Made by a program: the position numbers and the translations under genes. Shown piece by piece: positions 11,026-23,381 of a DNA stretch of 64,000 nt (positions within the stretch are counted from its first letter, which is position 1; every line of letters starts with the position of its first letter). The DNA lies in contig NC_045151.1 of the NCBI RefSeq assembly GCF_008831285.2, forward strand, positions 1,111,544 to 1,175,543, read 5' to 3'. This DNA is from Nymphaea colorata. Its lineage: Eukaryota; Streptophyta; Magnoliopsida; Nymphaeales; Nymphaeaceae. The notes beneath the pieces were generated by a model that did no database searches, was not told where the DNA came from, and saw only the letters and a list, made by a program, of their open reading frames with translations.

Positions 11026-14018
11026 TCAGCAGGGAAGGAGCTTCTTGCAATTGAGTGCACCAGCAAAGCGGGTGAGTCTGCTGACAAAAGTGCCGGGCTT
11101 GGGAGTGATCTTCTGGGCCTTGGTGTAGGGGTTCTTGAACTTCTTCCCCGACACCCTGAAGAATGCGCCGTTTTGGAAGTAGTCATTGCTTGAACTCCAT
11201 GTCCACTGGCTCCAAACGGACTGCGGGGCATATTCTCTCTTTGTCACCTGCCAATGTCATATCAGTAAATCATTGTTGAGGAGAAAAATAAATGGAAAAT
11301 ATGTCAAAATTAATTTTTTTTAAAAAAAGAGAAAATATTCGAGATTTTTTTTTTAAAATATCTTCTAGATTCTAGAAAATTTCTAGCTTTGTGGTTCGTT
11401 GCCACCGATCCTATTATAGTTACATTGACGCCAACTGCTCAAACAATTAACAAAAGAAGAAGGAAAAAGAGCCGATAAAATGAAAATATATAACAAAATT
11501 TAAAGACAAGAAGTCTCATAGATAAAAAACAAACAAGAGAAAGAGAGAAAGCTGAAAATGATCCAACAAAAAAAATACATCTAGGTACAATAATAGATGT
11601 AAAGAGTACAACAAAATATAAGAAAAAATGATATGTAAAATTAGAAATGAGATTTGTGCACCAAAACCCCTTAACAATGGATGTGACGTCGGCCTAAAGA
11701 TTGAAAAGTAAAACTTAGAGAGAAAGAGAGAGAAAAAAAGATTTTATGAGCGTGGATTAACGTTCATTTGAATGCATCTTTGGATGAAGAATTAGTGGTC
11801 ATGTTCTTAATTAATTAAAAATCTCAGTGCAAAAACGAAGAACAAAATAACATATAAAGATCTCAAAATAGAAGATTTCTAGACTGCATCGGTTACCTCC
11901 TTGGCGTAGTCAATGGGAGGGGCAACGAAGCGATTGCCTTCGCTTATGATTGTCGGATGTTGGCTGCCGCCGATGGCATACATCTGCCAGTGAGTATAGT
12001 CATTGTTCACTACATGGAAGAAACCCCACCGGCACCTGCCCAAACAAGAGTTGGATTAAAAAAAAATCCATTTTACCTTTCCTTAATAAAAAAAACCTAT
12101 ATTTTTTTTTATAATTTTTTTTTCATGGTAATTTTTGGTGAGTAAAAGATTTTTTTATCCTACCATCCAAATATAATTACATATTGAACTTTTAACCAGT
12201 AATGCACTTGTGTTTCATATTAAATAAGTTATGTTGAACACTAAAAATTCTTTCTAAGATTATGTGTTATGAAAGAACTGAAAAGTTCATGTATCAATGT
12301 ACTCCACATGACACCTACGGTGATGATAAACGGCTACACACCTGGGCATGCGTTGAACAAGGTTCCTTCCAAAGTGGTTGAATGCAAAGGTGACCTGCAT
12401 GATGGCATCTCTTGAGTAGTCATCATGTGCACCCATCAGACTCACCTGCACCACCATCATCATTAAACCTTTTCAATATAATTACATGATCATGTGCAGG
12501 GCATGATCTACGGTCTTGCAGCATAACCATCATAAGCATGGCATGATCACACACTACATGCGGTGATCTCTGTAAGCATCATGTGCATGATGGTGCACCG
12601 CATGTATAAGCATGATGAACTTTGCGTGCGGCATTCATGCATGGTGAAGAACCATCGTCCTCATTAAAACCCTTGAATATATGTCATTACATGATCATGT
12701 GTAGTGCATGATCTGTGGTCTTGCAACATAACCATCATAAGCATGGCATGATGAGAGATTGCATCGGGTGATCTCTATAAGTATCATGTGCATGATATTG
12801 CACCGCCATATATAAACCATCATTCATGCATGGTGAGAAGTTGAGAGGTAGTTAGGGCTTACCTCATTGTGCCTGGTGAAGTGATTGTTGGAGATGGTGA
12901 TGGCGGTGGATCCCTCGATGGCATCGATAAGGCCATCCATGCAATTGGACATGGAGTTGTGGTCGATCCAGATGTTGGTAGAACCGAAAATGGAGATGCC
13001 GTCGCCGTCGGACCTGGTCCTCAGGCCGAAGTGGCTTTGCGAATCTCTGATCATCCCACCGCCGCCGGCCTTGATGTCGTGGATGTGGAGGCCGTGGATG
13101 ATGACGTGGTTGACGAACTGGATGGTGAATCCGGCGCCGTAGGCGATGTGGACGTTGGCGCCCCGGCCGTCGATGGTCTTGAAGCTGTTGACGATGAGCT
13201 CCTCGCTGAGGCGAATGACCATGTCCGTTTTGAAGATGATCCAGAGCGGCCGGTCCTGGATGACGCCGTACCGGAGGGTGCCCTTCTTGGGGTTGACGAG
13301 GTCGTTGTCGGAGGGGTCGGTGACCACGTAGTAGCGCCCGCGCTTGCCGCCGAAGGCCTTCCGGCCGAAGCCCAGGGCGCAGTCCGCCAGCCGCTTCCGG
13401 TGCTTGCTCCACAGCGGGTCGCAGCGCCAGCAGCGGTCGATCGGATTGGTGGCCATGCACGAGCCCGTGTACCGTCCCAAGTTCCTCCTCGTGCTGTTGC
13501 CATCTTCCTCCCTGTTGCAACATCGACTTGTGGTCAGCCCGTTTATTGATGTTGATGGCATCTTACATTCTTACTTAGATTCAATCGCTTATATTTCCAA
13601 TCCATCGGCTTCCTAAGATCAATTGAGCGATTCAATTAAATTGCCTATATATCCATACATATTATGTTTAGTTTCGGAAATATATATATTTTAAAAAATT
13701 AAGAAACTTTAGATTGTTGAAAAAATAAGTAAAGAACAGTATAAGAGACATGGCATCCTTATGTCAGTCAGAAAATTAAATGATTCATGCAGGCTTAACT
13801 CAATATATAATTTTACGGTTGTTTTCAACAACGGGTTGTCATAATCTAGTTGATTACTGTATAAGACTGAATAACTATATATGAAAATCAGTTAAATTAG
13901 TTATAAGTCATCTGACCAAATTAGTATGTGATAAACAAGGTGATGTATAAATTTATTTTTGCAAACCAAATTGTTATGCAAAACAACCTTATGCCTAACA
14001 CTTCATAAGTTATAAATG

Positions 14019-14067
<49 letters not shown>

Positions 14068-14309
14068 CTGTGAACCTCATAGTTGAAATGGTTGGTGACA
14101 TTAAAGGGGTCGGCATGGTAGGAGTCGAGAGAAGCGTTGCGGGCAGCCTCGGCACGCATCTTCCAGTAGTCATCGTGCTCTGCGATGTTGCCGTTGACGA
14201 CGACGGAAGACACGCAGATCAGAAGTGCCAACAAGAAAGCCAGACGAGGCTGGTTATAAGGAAGAGCAAATGTGCCTTTCATTTTCTTCTGATCAGATGC
14301 AAATCTCAT
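11026..14309 (-). CDS. Pectate lyase (polysaccharide lyase family 1), five exons
   Basis: Minus-strand exons are 14309-14068, 13511-12863, 12445-12342, 12035-11897 and 11247-11026. All introns are GT-AG and in frame, giving 451 residues. The enzyme cleaves de-esterified homogalacturonan of the cell wall by Ca2+-dependent beta-elimination. A hydrophobic secretion signal (residues 22-40, after a 21-residue polar lead) is followed by a Pel_N-like segment ([20 protein letters not shown]), as in LAT56/LAT59 pollen and style enzymes. The parallel beta-helix shows RCWRCD (108-112), SDGDGIS, WIDH (262-265) and the catalytic-site signature R329-x-P331-x-x-R334. Two starts are possible; Met10 would leave a 442-residue precursor with the same signal peptide. 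The gene sits alone, with intron 2 enlarged by a 205-bp tandem duplication and intron 1 carrying a (GA)n tract next to the donor. Confidence 0.93.
12481..12862. repeat. 205-bp tandem duplication in pectate lyase intron 2
   Basis: Two diverged copies of a segment rich in CATGAT/ATCATG words are offset by 205 bases. Examples are ATTACATGATCATGTG at 12481 and 12686, and ACCATCATAAGCATGG at 12526 and 12731. Both lie inside the intron between exons 2 and 3. Confidence 0.75.
14022..14065. repeat. (GA)n microsatellite
   Basis: About 22 GA units sit in pectate lyase intron 1, directly beside the exon 1 donor (exon end 14068). On the transcribed strand this is a pyrimidine tract immediately after GTT. 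Confidence 0.9.
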
Positions 14310-15404
14310 GTATTTCGCCTGCTAATAGAAAGGAGGTGGCGACTGGTGCAGGGAACAGGGGCAGAATCTCTCTCTCTCTCTCTATGAGGAAGCTGCCATG
14401 GCAGCGATCGATCCCTCCAACCAAGTGAAAGTGGAAACAGACAGAGAGTTTGAAGAAGAAATGGTCCTTCCCATCTCTGTCTCTTACGCACCAAATATGA
14501 AGAGGAAGGGCAACCGTTCAAATCGGTCATATTTAGCTCCTGCTACATTGCGCAATGACTCTTGACTTTCTCTCTCTTTTACGAAGAGAGAGGGCAGCCA
14601 TTAACAAAATAAGCAGATCTTTTTTATCTAAGTCAAGACTTGTGGACGCCACACATGGTTGCATGGACAATACTACATATTGAAAAGGTTGGGGCAACCG
14701 ATCGATGAGAAACTTGAATCTTTAGCCGAGGAGATCGTATTCTTCTTGACACCACATTTCCTTGGTTCTTGTTCTCTTATATAATTTCACTTAAAATAAT
14801 ATATAAAGGCTATTAAAATCTGTGTTGCCCGGTACTCGAGTCCAGCCAGGACCAAGGCCCTAAATTTGGGTATATGCTATTGAAATCTGTGTTGCACCGC
14901 GCCTTGTACCCAATTCCAGCAACGGCCAATGCCTTAAATTTGGGTGTTGGGCCGGCTGAACAAGTTATTGGACTGGCAGAATAAGACCTTATAACTTTTT
15001 AAAAATTTTATTTTATTCAATATATATATATATAATGTTCTAGTTGAGTCTGGCCCATGCTGCGCAGCCATGAGGTTGGACCTGAGGTGTGGGTATAAAC
15101 TGCAACCTGACCTAAGCCCAACTACTTATTGGCTAAAATTACACTATTTCCTTGGGTGGTAGAAGGGTGCTCAAGCTGCCCCCCCTTAACAAGGACATCT
15201 CAAATGCGCGAAGCTGGTTATATACGCCGTGTATGAAATTTCATGTACCATTTTAATAATGATAAAAGTTGTCCATGAGTAATAATTTTTTTTCTGTAAG
15301 AACAAAAAGGAAAACCGCAAAAAGAATATTTTGGGATATCATCATGACCGATACATCTCTTTAAACAGTAAAAAAAAAAAACGTTTTCATTTTTTTGTCC
15401 TGCT

Positions 15405-15722
15405 CATAAAATTATCTCATAAATATTTGACTATTTCATAAACATTATCTCATATTTATGTTTAGTGTTATCTCATACATCCGTCTGTTATCCCATAAAT
15501 ATTTTATTACCTCATACTTATGTTTAACGTTATTTTCGTCTATAATGTCATTATCTCATAATTCTTTTGTTATCTCATAAACATTATTTCATACTTATGT
15601 TTAGCAGTATCTAGCACATCCATTTATCCATTTTATCATTATCTCATAAATCTTTTGTTATTTCATAAATATTATCTCATACCTATTTGTTATTTTATAC
15701 CTATTTGTTATCTCATACATAT
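15405..15722. repeat. Degenerate TTATCTCATA repeat field
   Basis: The word TTATCTCATA and one-base variants recur more than ten times over about 320 bases, often alternating with CTTATGTTTA. Spacing is irregular, so this is a decayed minisatellite rather than a clean array. Confidence 0.7.
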
Positions 15723-17094
15723 GCATATGTAATATTTGGGCATGAAAGTAAATGTGCTTATTGGTAATATTGTTCACATCCGGGCATATGTTCTTTACAT
15801 ACATAGGGGTGGCATACAAAACTTGATCTCCAAAATGTGAGGCCAAAATACAGAAATGTGAAACATTACAATTTTAAAAGGACAAGAAAACCCCTCATGT
15901 GATTAGTAAAATGACAAACACCCCCCAAAGAGCCACTTAGAGGGCTTGGAAGAGAGCATCCACAGTCTACAAAGTTTGTATGGTTGGTAGTTGAACACTA
16001 GAAGTGAAGACCTTTTGACCAGTACAGTAGAACCCTGGTATTATTAACATTGAAATATGTACTTAGGTTACATATTTTTTAACTATATTTAAATATTATA
16101 ACAAAAGAGATTCTTATAAAAGCCCAACAAAATACTGCTGTTGATTTGAAAAAGAAAAAGGTTAATACTAATTAATAATAAATGCCACGAGGCTTCATTA
16201 TTTTTTAAAATCTATCAAAGCCTTTAGAATGTTTACAATATAAATTTAGAATAAAAATAATTAAATACTTTCGGAACACAACACTGATTTTTCATTAGTT
16301 AGAAAACATGACATGATGTTGTCTATTTAAGTTTTTACATTATAGTTAAAAAACTTACATAGCATTTTAACTGTGTTTTAAAACAACTAATTTAAACATT
16401 ATCTTCTTTAAATTTCATTTTAAATTTTTTTACAGTAATACAAAACTCAAAATTGTCATTCATTTTCTAAGACTAATTATCTTACACATTAAAAAGTTGA
16501 GCATGTAATTATTTATTTTTGTTGGACCATTTCAATACTTCCAATAAAACGAAATTCAAGGCTGACATTGAAGCTATTTTCTTTTAAAAGGCTTTGTTGT
16601 TACCAAATAAACATTAGAATTTGATTTTATAGACATATTATTACACTTTATTTTGATGGCATTATCACCATTTATTGTTTATACTGCTTAGTTTCTACTT
16701 AAATCTTTTGAACTTTGTAACCTCCAAGAGCCTACTTGGGTCCTTTTTAGATAGATTTTGTAGTATGTAGTAATAAAATATGAAATTTGAAACACTTTCT
16801 CTAAATTTTAGAATATGTGTGAAGTATGATAACTTTAACTTTCCATGCCTGTAAAAAAAGTGATTCCCCAAATTTTCTTGCGTACGCCAAGAATAAGAGA
16901 CTAAAAGCCTGTAACTTTTTAGTTATTTATTATTATAATTATGTGATAATAAAAGCAATCAATCACCTAAAATGTTGAAATCGTCATTCATTTATTTCAA
17001 ATATAAGAGCACAATGGTTCATATATGAGACATTCAAAAATAGATAATGTATAGAAACAAAATTAACTTTACATGATCCATACAAAAAAGTGAA

Positions 17095-17098
<4 letters not shown>

Positions 17099-17126
<28 letters not shown>
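17099..17126. repeat. (TA)n microsatellite
   Basis: About 14 TA units in non-coding DNA at the edge of the decayed coding-like tract. Confidence 0.9.
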
Positions 17127-17129
<3 letters not shown>

Positions 17130-17640
17130 CAACATTTTCTTTATGCTTGCTTTTGAAGTGCATCCTGCTAATTATGGTACCAATCATGTTTGCCATGACA
17201 CAATCCATTTTACCATATTCAACCCATTTTATCAGTTCATCAAAATCATGTGGGCCACTGTCCCAACAACTTTGAGAAGCAGTAACATCTATTGCACTAC
17301 CTTCTGATACGCGGCTAGTAAATCGCTTAATTTGGTTCCATGCAACTTTCTAATATTTTTCTAAAGAATCTTCAACATAGAATACTTATTGAACTTGAAA
17401 TGACAAATATAAATAGCTCACCTTGTGCAAATCTACAGTTAGAGTTAGCAAGTGGGAGTGTAAACTCATAGTTTTCCCATCCTACAAAACGTTTTCATTT
17501 GAACAACATAAATCTGAATTCACATAATACTACAAGTCCATAGCATCTTTAATGGCACCATAAGTGCCTTTTCCACTAACTATGATGAGCACCTCTAGCT
17601 CTTAAAGAACTAGATATGCGTCAACAAGAATATTTTCCTT
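17127..17640 (-). pseudogene. Decayed coding-like tract, family not recognised
   Basis: On the minus strand, one frame reads as protein-like sequence broken by single stop codons over about 17440-17640 (for example LEVLIIVSGKGTYGAIKDAM and SLHSHLLTLTVDLHK). A splice-donor-like AAGGTGAG follows. A second block at about 17127-17345 includes KVAWNQIKRFTSRVSEG and GPHDFDELIKWVEYGKMD. This looks like two exons of a dead gene. Weaker protein-like stretches occur upstream on the same strand to about 19200 (for example SKIQWVPHGPQLMAIIFKKY near 17700). I do not recognise the family. Confidence 0.35.
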
Positions 17641-18071
17641 TTGGGTTTTCCTATTTTTTTTTCTCTTTTTGTGTGACAGTGAAAGCTGTTGATATTTCTT
17701 GAATATTATTGCCATTAACTGAGGACCATGTGGTACCCATTGAATTTTACTATCTCTTACTAATTAAATTGAAGTAACTGTTGCACCTATGGAGATGAAT
17801 ATATGTTATGAAGCATTTTGTATACAATAAAACTGTTTGATATGACTATCATTTTCGAAATTTATATGTTTCCTAAACTAATCTAGAAATTATAGTTTGA
17901 GCTTGTTTTCAACTTCATGTTGTGGATATTCTATGATGTTGACCTCTTATCTCTCTGATACGTGACTTGTATCAGCTATTAGAAAATAGAAATACAGAAA
18001 TAAATGTTTTCCACTAATACAAAGTTTATTAAAATTAATGAAGATAAGATATTTACCTATGAAATGAGTTT

Positions 18072-18157
18072 GATTGATTCACAGTAAAGTAACATCTATT
18101 GACATGAGTGATGAGATTGATTCACAGTAAAGTAACATCTATTGACATGAGTGATGA
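18072..18157. repeat. 43-bp tandem duplication
   Basis: Two essentially identical 43-base copies starting GATTGATTCACAGTAAAG, at 18072 and 18115. The perfect match suggests a recent event. Confidence 0.85.
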
Positions 18158-19603
18158 AATATGTTGCAAAAAGCAATATCAATCTTTTCTAACATGCAAC
18201 CCTTTCTCAAATTTCCAATCTTTCCTTTATTAACTTACATAGTAGCATCATCATTCCCATATGGACTATTCAACCACATTTCCAGATTGTGTAAGTATAA
18301 AATTCTACATAGTACTTTTCCGCCAAGGATTCCCTGGACGACAAAACCTTTTGGATGGCTCTATTACCAATATATGATTTAAATTTCCTTAGATAACTAT
18401 CATCATAGAGAATCATAAATGATCAAATACAAGTAACTTTTTGAGAAAGAGAAGGAAAAATGTTCCTAAAGTACTAATAACAACTCTTGATAGAGTACAT
18501 CATTTGATATTTCACTTCTTTCTTGCAGTGAATAGGTAAACGTACTACTATATTAAAAAATGCAAGATGAAAACTCTTTTTGGATGGCACATTTTAGGGG
18601 CAACTTTGTTTCTTTTAATACAAGAACTTTTAAGGACAACTCCCTGAAGAAACTACACAAAAACATAATCATTAAGGTCACATTATTTGGTGTGATCTGT
18701 ATATGACCAATGGAAGCACCTAATTCATTAAAATATGACAAGTCATGAAGCTCAAACCTTAATAATTTATATTCTTTTATGTGAATACAACAAGTTATGT
18801 TAGTTAGCTATATTGAACTTTGATATTTTTTAGCACTTTATGAAAAGATATTTCTCACTTATGTGCATTATTGCTGAAGCAAGTTGCAAGTCAACATACT
18901 TTATGAATGCCTTAAAGTTGCACCAAATGAAGTGGATGTCCTATGAATATGGCTTGCATATAAAGTTGAGCAAATATTGTGGTTTTTCATTTTCATGCAA
19001 TATTCAACAATGTCGCAGTCATCATGCACATTTCATATGCATGTATGACATCTTGTACTGTAGTATGTTATACTCTCAATAAGGCATCATAAAAATATGT
19101 TCTTCTTCCTCCATCCACAAGGCAGAATACGACATATAAGGAGATCGTTTGTCCAAATGAAGCATAGTGGACTTCATCAAAGAATGTGTTTCTCGACATA
19201 TCAACGAGTCATTCATGACTAAGTTCTATGTTTTATATGATGTTATTTGTTGAAAATTGTAAATGATGTTTACAAGAATTTTTATGGCAAAAGAGACGAG
19301 CTAAGTAACGTTTGACACTCGATCATGATAGATTTGCATATGCAGGAACATCGATTATAGTTAATAATAATATTGCATGTAATATGAATGTTTAATTCTT
19401 TGATGCATCATATGGGTTCACATAAATTTCCTGTATTTTTTTCTACTTTGAATAACTGTAAATGCTTCAGTATCTTGTACCAGATCATTAAGATCAACAC
19501 TCCTCAATATCATCAAGATAGCACCATTCAAGATTTCTTGATTTGAAATGAGAACATAGTTATTACATGCCACCTAACCTGACCTGTTGCGCTACCCATC
19601 ATT

Positions 19604-19605
19604 TG

Positions 19606-19635
<30 letters not shown>
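19604..19635. repeat. (GA)n microsatellite
   Basis: About 16 GA units in intergenic DNA. A short (TA)n run follows near 19730. Confidence 0.85.
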
Positions 19636-19639
<4 letters not shown>

Positions 19640-20349
19640 CAGCCTGTTGTGCATAGAAGCTCCTTGGCCATTAAAATTTCATGCTATCCATAAATTTTGT
19701 TATTCTGTTGGGCAGATACTTCGTGTGTTATATATATATATATATATAGAAAAGCATCTTAGTAAGCAGTTAAATGACTCATGGAGAGATGCGTCACCTG
19801 GGTAGGCAAGAATAGAACCTTGTACTTCAAAATTTTGGTCTCCAGGTCTGAATTTTGCCGGTCTTAGGGAACGCAAACACTTCTTGACGTTGACTGATGA
19901 AAAAAGGCATCCGGCCGGATATCTGGTGATTAACAAGCTATTTTGTCCTAAGTTTGCACTTTGGTTGGTCTAGGATTTTGCCATATTTTCCGACGGATTT
20001 CAGGCACATGCCGTATGTTTGAGGATCTTTGTGTAAATTAAGAATGAGGGAATTACGTTTTAGACAAACATTTTTATTAAATAAATGAGAAAAAAAGTGG
20101 ATCATGGATCTGCCAATACAGAAGGAGAAAGTATGCAGTTCTTTTTTACTATTAAACGGCAGAAATTACAATTAGTCTCGCTATGAGTATTGCATTTGTG
20201 ACAATCCATGCTACACAAATTTGAATTTTCTGATCTCTATGTAGTGGCAAATCCACTATCCTTTACATCTCATAATCTTCCGCCTTGTGTTAATAAAACT
20301 AGTTATGTACACAACAGGTCTCACATTCTTCAGGGATGCTAGAAAAAAT

Positions 20350-20530
20350 TAGGGATGTGAATGGATCAGATTTGACACTATATCCGTTTTTCCGGATATT
20401 CATATACTTACATTCAAATTCATATTTGAATTCGAATGAAAAAAAAATTGATATCATATGCGAATCTGAAATCTGAATTTGTAGTATGAATCTGATTTTT
20501 AGATTAACATCCGAATTGAACCATAACCAG
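20350..20530. mobile_element. Fragment of a hAT-type element (TAGGGATGT...GGATC family)
   Basis: It starts TAGGGATGTGAATGGATC and includes TTTTTAGATTAACATCCGAA, which is shared with the complete element at 43975-44384. The right terminus and target duplication were not found, so the limits are approximate. Confidence 0.4.
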
Positions 20531-21520
20531 TCCTGCCGAGCTAGCTCATGGGCAAGATATGGGACCAAGAAGGATTGAATTGGCAGTCTGGTACTAGTTG
20601 ACTGGGCGTGATCCAGCTACGTGGTATGGCTGCTATATCTGGTCAGACCAGTTTTTGGTAGACACCTAACAAAACCAAACATCAAACCAGCATGTTCTAC
20701 ATGGACAAAGTAATGCAAGTAAGGCATAGTTGGCTAATCCCATGACCGTTAAAATTTGTACCGGACAAACCAAGCATAGGACTCACTGGACCTTGAACTG
20801 GATATAAACGGATTGGATTTGGCCAATCTCCAAATGTATCCTTTGCTGGGGAAGATGTAACTAGGAGAGTAAACGAATCGGATCCAGGTTGGGAACTTGA
20901 ACCTGATCCAATCTAAACTCAACCAATCTTTCATGTAGCCTATTCCTATCTGTACCTTTTACGCTTCTCAACCCTGAATTTGATGAGTCTGTACACCTTC
21001 TTGTTCCTTATTAAAAGAATTTCTGGCTAAAAGAAAATTGGAGTTGAATTTTGTTTGGATTTGGATCAAGATTGAAAAGGATGGTAAGAACCTAGACTTA
21101 GCTTAACTTGGCGAATCAGATGCATTGCAGACACTAATGCATCCAGATTACGTAAACTATATTTTTCAAATGAGCCTAATGGGACATGAGAAAAAACCAT
21201 TAATGGAAGTCAAAAGAGAACTTGCTTTCTGGGTCAACATCTGATAATGACAGATGAAAACCATTCGACTGATTTTGCTTCCAGGTATCGAGGAAGCAAA
21301 GAATTTCACAAGTTTCATCTTAACCTCACATGAAAAGGTTGGAATAAAAGCTTGTTTCTTCCCCAAGTAAAGCTAGAGATCTTCTGTTCAACCAAGACCC
21401 CACAGCTTATATGTGCCCTCCCTCCCAATTTGTCCATTTCCCAAAGACAATTTGAAGGTTTAACGTCTACAAGGGGGCGACAACCTTACACAGCATTGGT
21501 GCCTTCTGAGTTTGGCGGTA

Positions 21521-23087
21521 ATGGAGAAAGTTGGAGGAAGAATGTATCAGCCCGTTCAACGATTTGGGCCAGAAACTACCCATGAAGATTTCTTACCAGC
21601 ATATGATTGGGCCCAAGATAGTGATGGTCATATCCTTCTCATTGAGATTCCTGGTAATTATTGTCATCCTTGGACCTCTGCTGTTTTCTTTTATCCTGAT
21701 GGTGCATGTCTTCATTCGTGTGTGTGTGTGTGTGTGAGTGAGAGAGAGAGAGAGAGAGAGAGAGAATTAGACCTTCAAGCCTGCGAACAGCTTTCTTAGA
21801 CGTCAAATTGCTTTGACGGAACATGTATCTACAATTCTCATTTAAGGTCAGATCATGCGCTACCAACATGGGCTCTACAGCAGTAATACCTGCCATATTT
21901 TCTTTTTTCACCACTGTGGTGAGCCTCTGAGTCATGGTTTCCTTTCCTTGTCAGGGTTCACCAAGGAAGATGTCACGGTGCAGCTTGACAACTACGGTAA
22001 TTTAACTATTGGTGGACAAAAAAGGGTAAGCGACAGCAGATACAGGCGCTTCAAACAGGTTTTTGGAGTGCCAGAAGATGTGAACTACGAAAGCATTTCG
22101 GCGAGATTCGATAGTGGCCTCCTCTACATCATCCTGCCAAAGATCTTGCCAGCAATCAAGGAAGAACAAAAAGATGGCAGAGAAGGCAGAGGCAAAGCAG
22201 AGCAGGAACAGAATGACAAAAGCCAGCTCTCCGAGGAAAGAACAGAAGGGATAAGGGAGAGGGCTGGTGGACAAGAGAGGGCCAAAGAAGAGAAGAAAGA
22301 GAAAGTTGGCGGTGAAGAAGGAAGGAAGGAAGAAAAGAGAAAGACCGTTGAGCAGGAAGAGAAAAGAAGGGGAGAGAAGAGAGATGAAGTTGGTGCGGGA
22401 GCCCAAAGAAAGGAAAAGAACAGAGACAAGATCGAGGAAGAAGGGGAGACGAGGCAAGAAAAGAAAGAGCAAGTAGGTGGGATACGGCAAGAGAATAAGG
22501 GAAGAAAGAGGGTGAAATTTGGTGGAGAAGAGACAATAGGCAAGGGTCAGGACACGAGACAACATGTCGATGAAAAAAGGGAGCCGACGGAAGAAGAGAA
22601 GGAGGAAGTTGGCAGGAAGGAAGGAACAGGGGAAGAGAAGCGCGGAATAATTAATGGAGAGGCAACCAAGAAAGAGAAAATTGGGGGAGAAGGGGATGAA
22701 GTAAAGGAAGAGAAGAGAGAGAAAATCGGTGGGCAGATGGGAGTGAGGAAAGACGGGAGGACTGTTGCTGGTGGAGGAGAGATTGGAGGTAGGAGGGTTG
22801 AAGGAAGAGAAAAAGAATCTAGAAGAGAGAGGGAAAGTGTGGTGAGAGGAAGCGAAAACGGAGAAAACACCGAGGGCTCAACCGAGACGAGGAAGGAAGC
22901 AGAGGACTGCGGTATGGGGCTGAGAAGGATCTGGGAAAGTGCTGGGTGGAGACGCGCACTAGAAAGCGAGACGATTGGAGAAGTTCTCCAAGCTATGAAG
23001 AAAAACAAGGTCGCAGTTGCATCAGCTCTCATAGCTCTATCGGCTGGCTTGTACTTATCCCACAGGTTTAAGACAGCTGGTGATTGA
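21521..23087 (+). CDS. RTM2-like protein: HSP20 domain, long charged linker, C-terminal membrane anchor
   Basis: Exons 21521-21653 and 21955-23087 (GT-AG, phase 1) give 421 residues. The start is the ATG at 21521 (MEKVGGRMYQPVQRF); nine bases upstream the frame only offers TTG. Residues about 20-110 form an alpha-crystallin/HSP20 domain (YDWAQDSDGHILLIEIPG, GNLTIGGQKR, ARFDSGLLYIILPK). An unusually long Lys/Glu/Arg/Gly-rich linker (about 115-365) follows, with loose repeats around EEKREKIGG. The last about 28 residues hold one hydrophobic span (VAVASALIALSAGLYL), predicting a tail anchor. This is the layout of Arabidopsis RTM2 (RESTRICTED TEV MOVEMENT 2) and its relatives, phloem-expressed small-HSP-like proteins; RTM2 itself limits long-distance potyvirus movement. 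A resistance role here is not shown. Intron 1 contains a (TG)n(GA)n microsatellite. Purine-rich coding bias creates long false antisense frames. Confidence 0.88.
21718..21766. repeat. (TG)n(GA)n compound microsatellite
   Basis: About 9 TG units run into about 13 GA units within the single intron of the RTM2-like gene. Confidence 0.9.
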
Positions 23088-23381
23088 AGTAAATAACAGC
23101 GTCTGAATTTATACGTATAGATGTATTATTAAATAAAACATTATGCACAACCAGTTTGTTCTCTCTCTCTCTCTCTACAGTAGACACATACCATGCAAGG
23201 AATGACATATATCTATATATATATAGAGAGAGAGAGAGTAGGACTAAAAGGGACAAATAAAGCCCCCCAAATACAAGAATAACGATGAATGATGTAATTG
23301 GCTACAGGGGAAGTGTTCTATACATATTTAATGTGAGAAAGAGACCTGCATTATAAGCCTAAATTTGATTCATATACGTGT
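23088..23381. other. Short spacer between RTM2-like and alpha-amylase 3' ends
   Basis: The two genes converge tail to tail with under 300 bases between stop codons, so both 3' UTRs must lie here. (CT), (TA) and (GA) short runs occur around 23160-23240. Confidence 0.6.

Larger units (their letters stand above)
14310..21520. other. Intergenic, AT-rich
   Basis: It contains the pectate lyase 5' flank (with a (CT) run near 14369), a diverged tandem pair near 14810-14945, the TTATCTCATA field (15405-15722), a decayed coding-like minus-strand tract (17100-17640, possibly extending to 19200), a 43-bp tandem repeat (18072-18157), (GA)n at 19604-19635 and a MITE-like start at 20350. No intact gene was seen. 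Confidence 0.5.

Noticed and set aside
12869-13549. 226-codon plus-strand open frame
   Set aside because: Exact antisense of pectate lyase exon 2. Its Val/Asp/Ala-rich composition is a by-product of GC-rich third positions in that exon.
21512-21520. Upstream extension of the RTM2-like start by three codons
   Set aside because: The codon at 21512 is TTG; the first ATG in frame is 21521.
22002-22565. 187-codon minus-strand frame, with 126-161-codon companions
   Set aside because: Antisense of the purine-rich linker of the RTM2-like gene; Ser/Leu/Phe/Pro low complexity, no motif.
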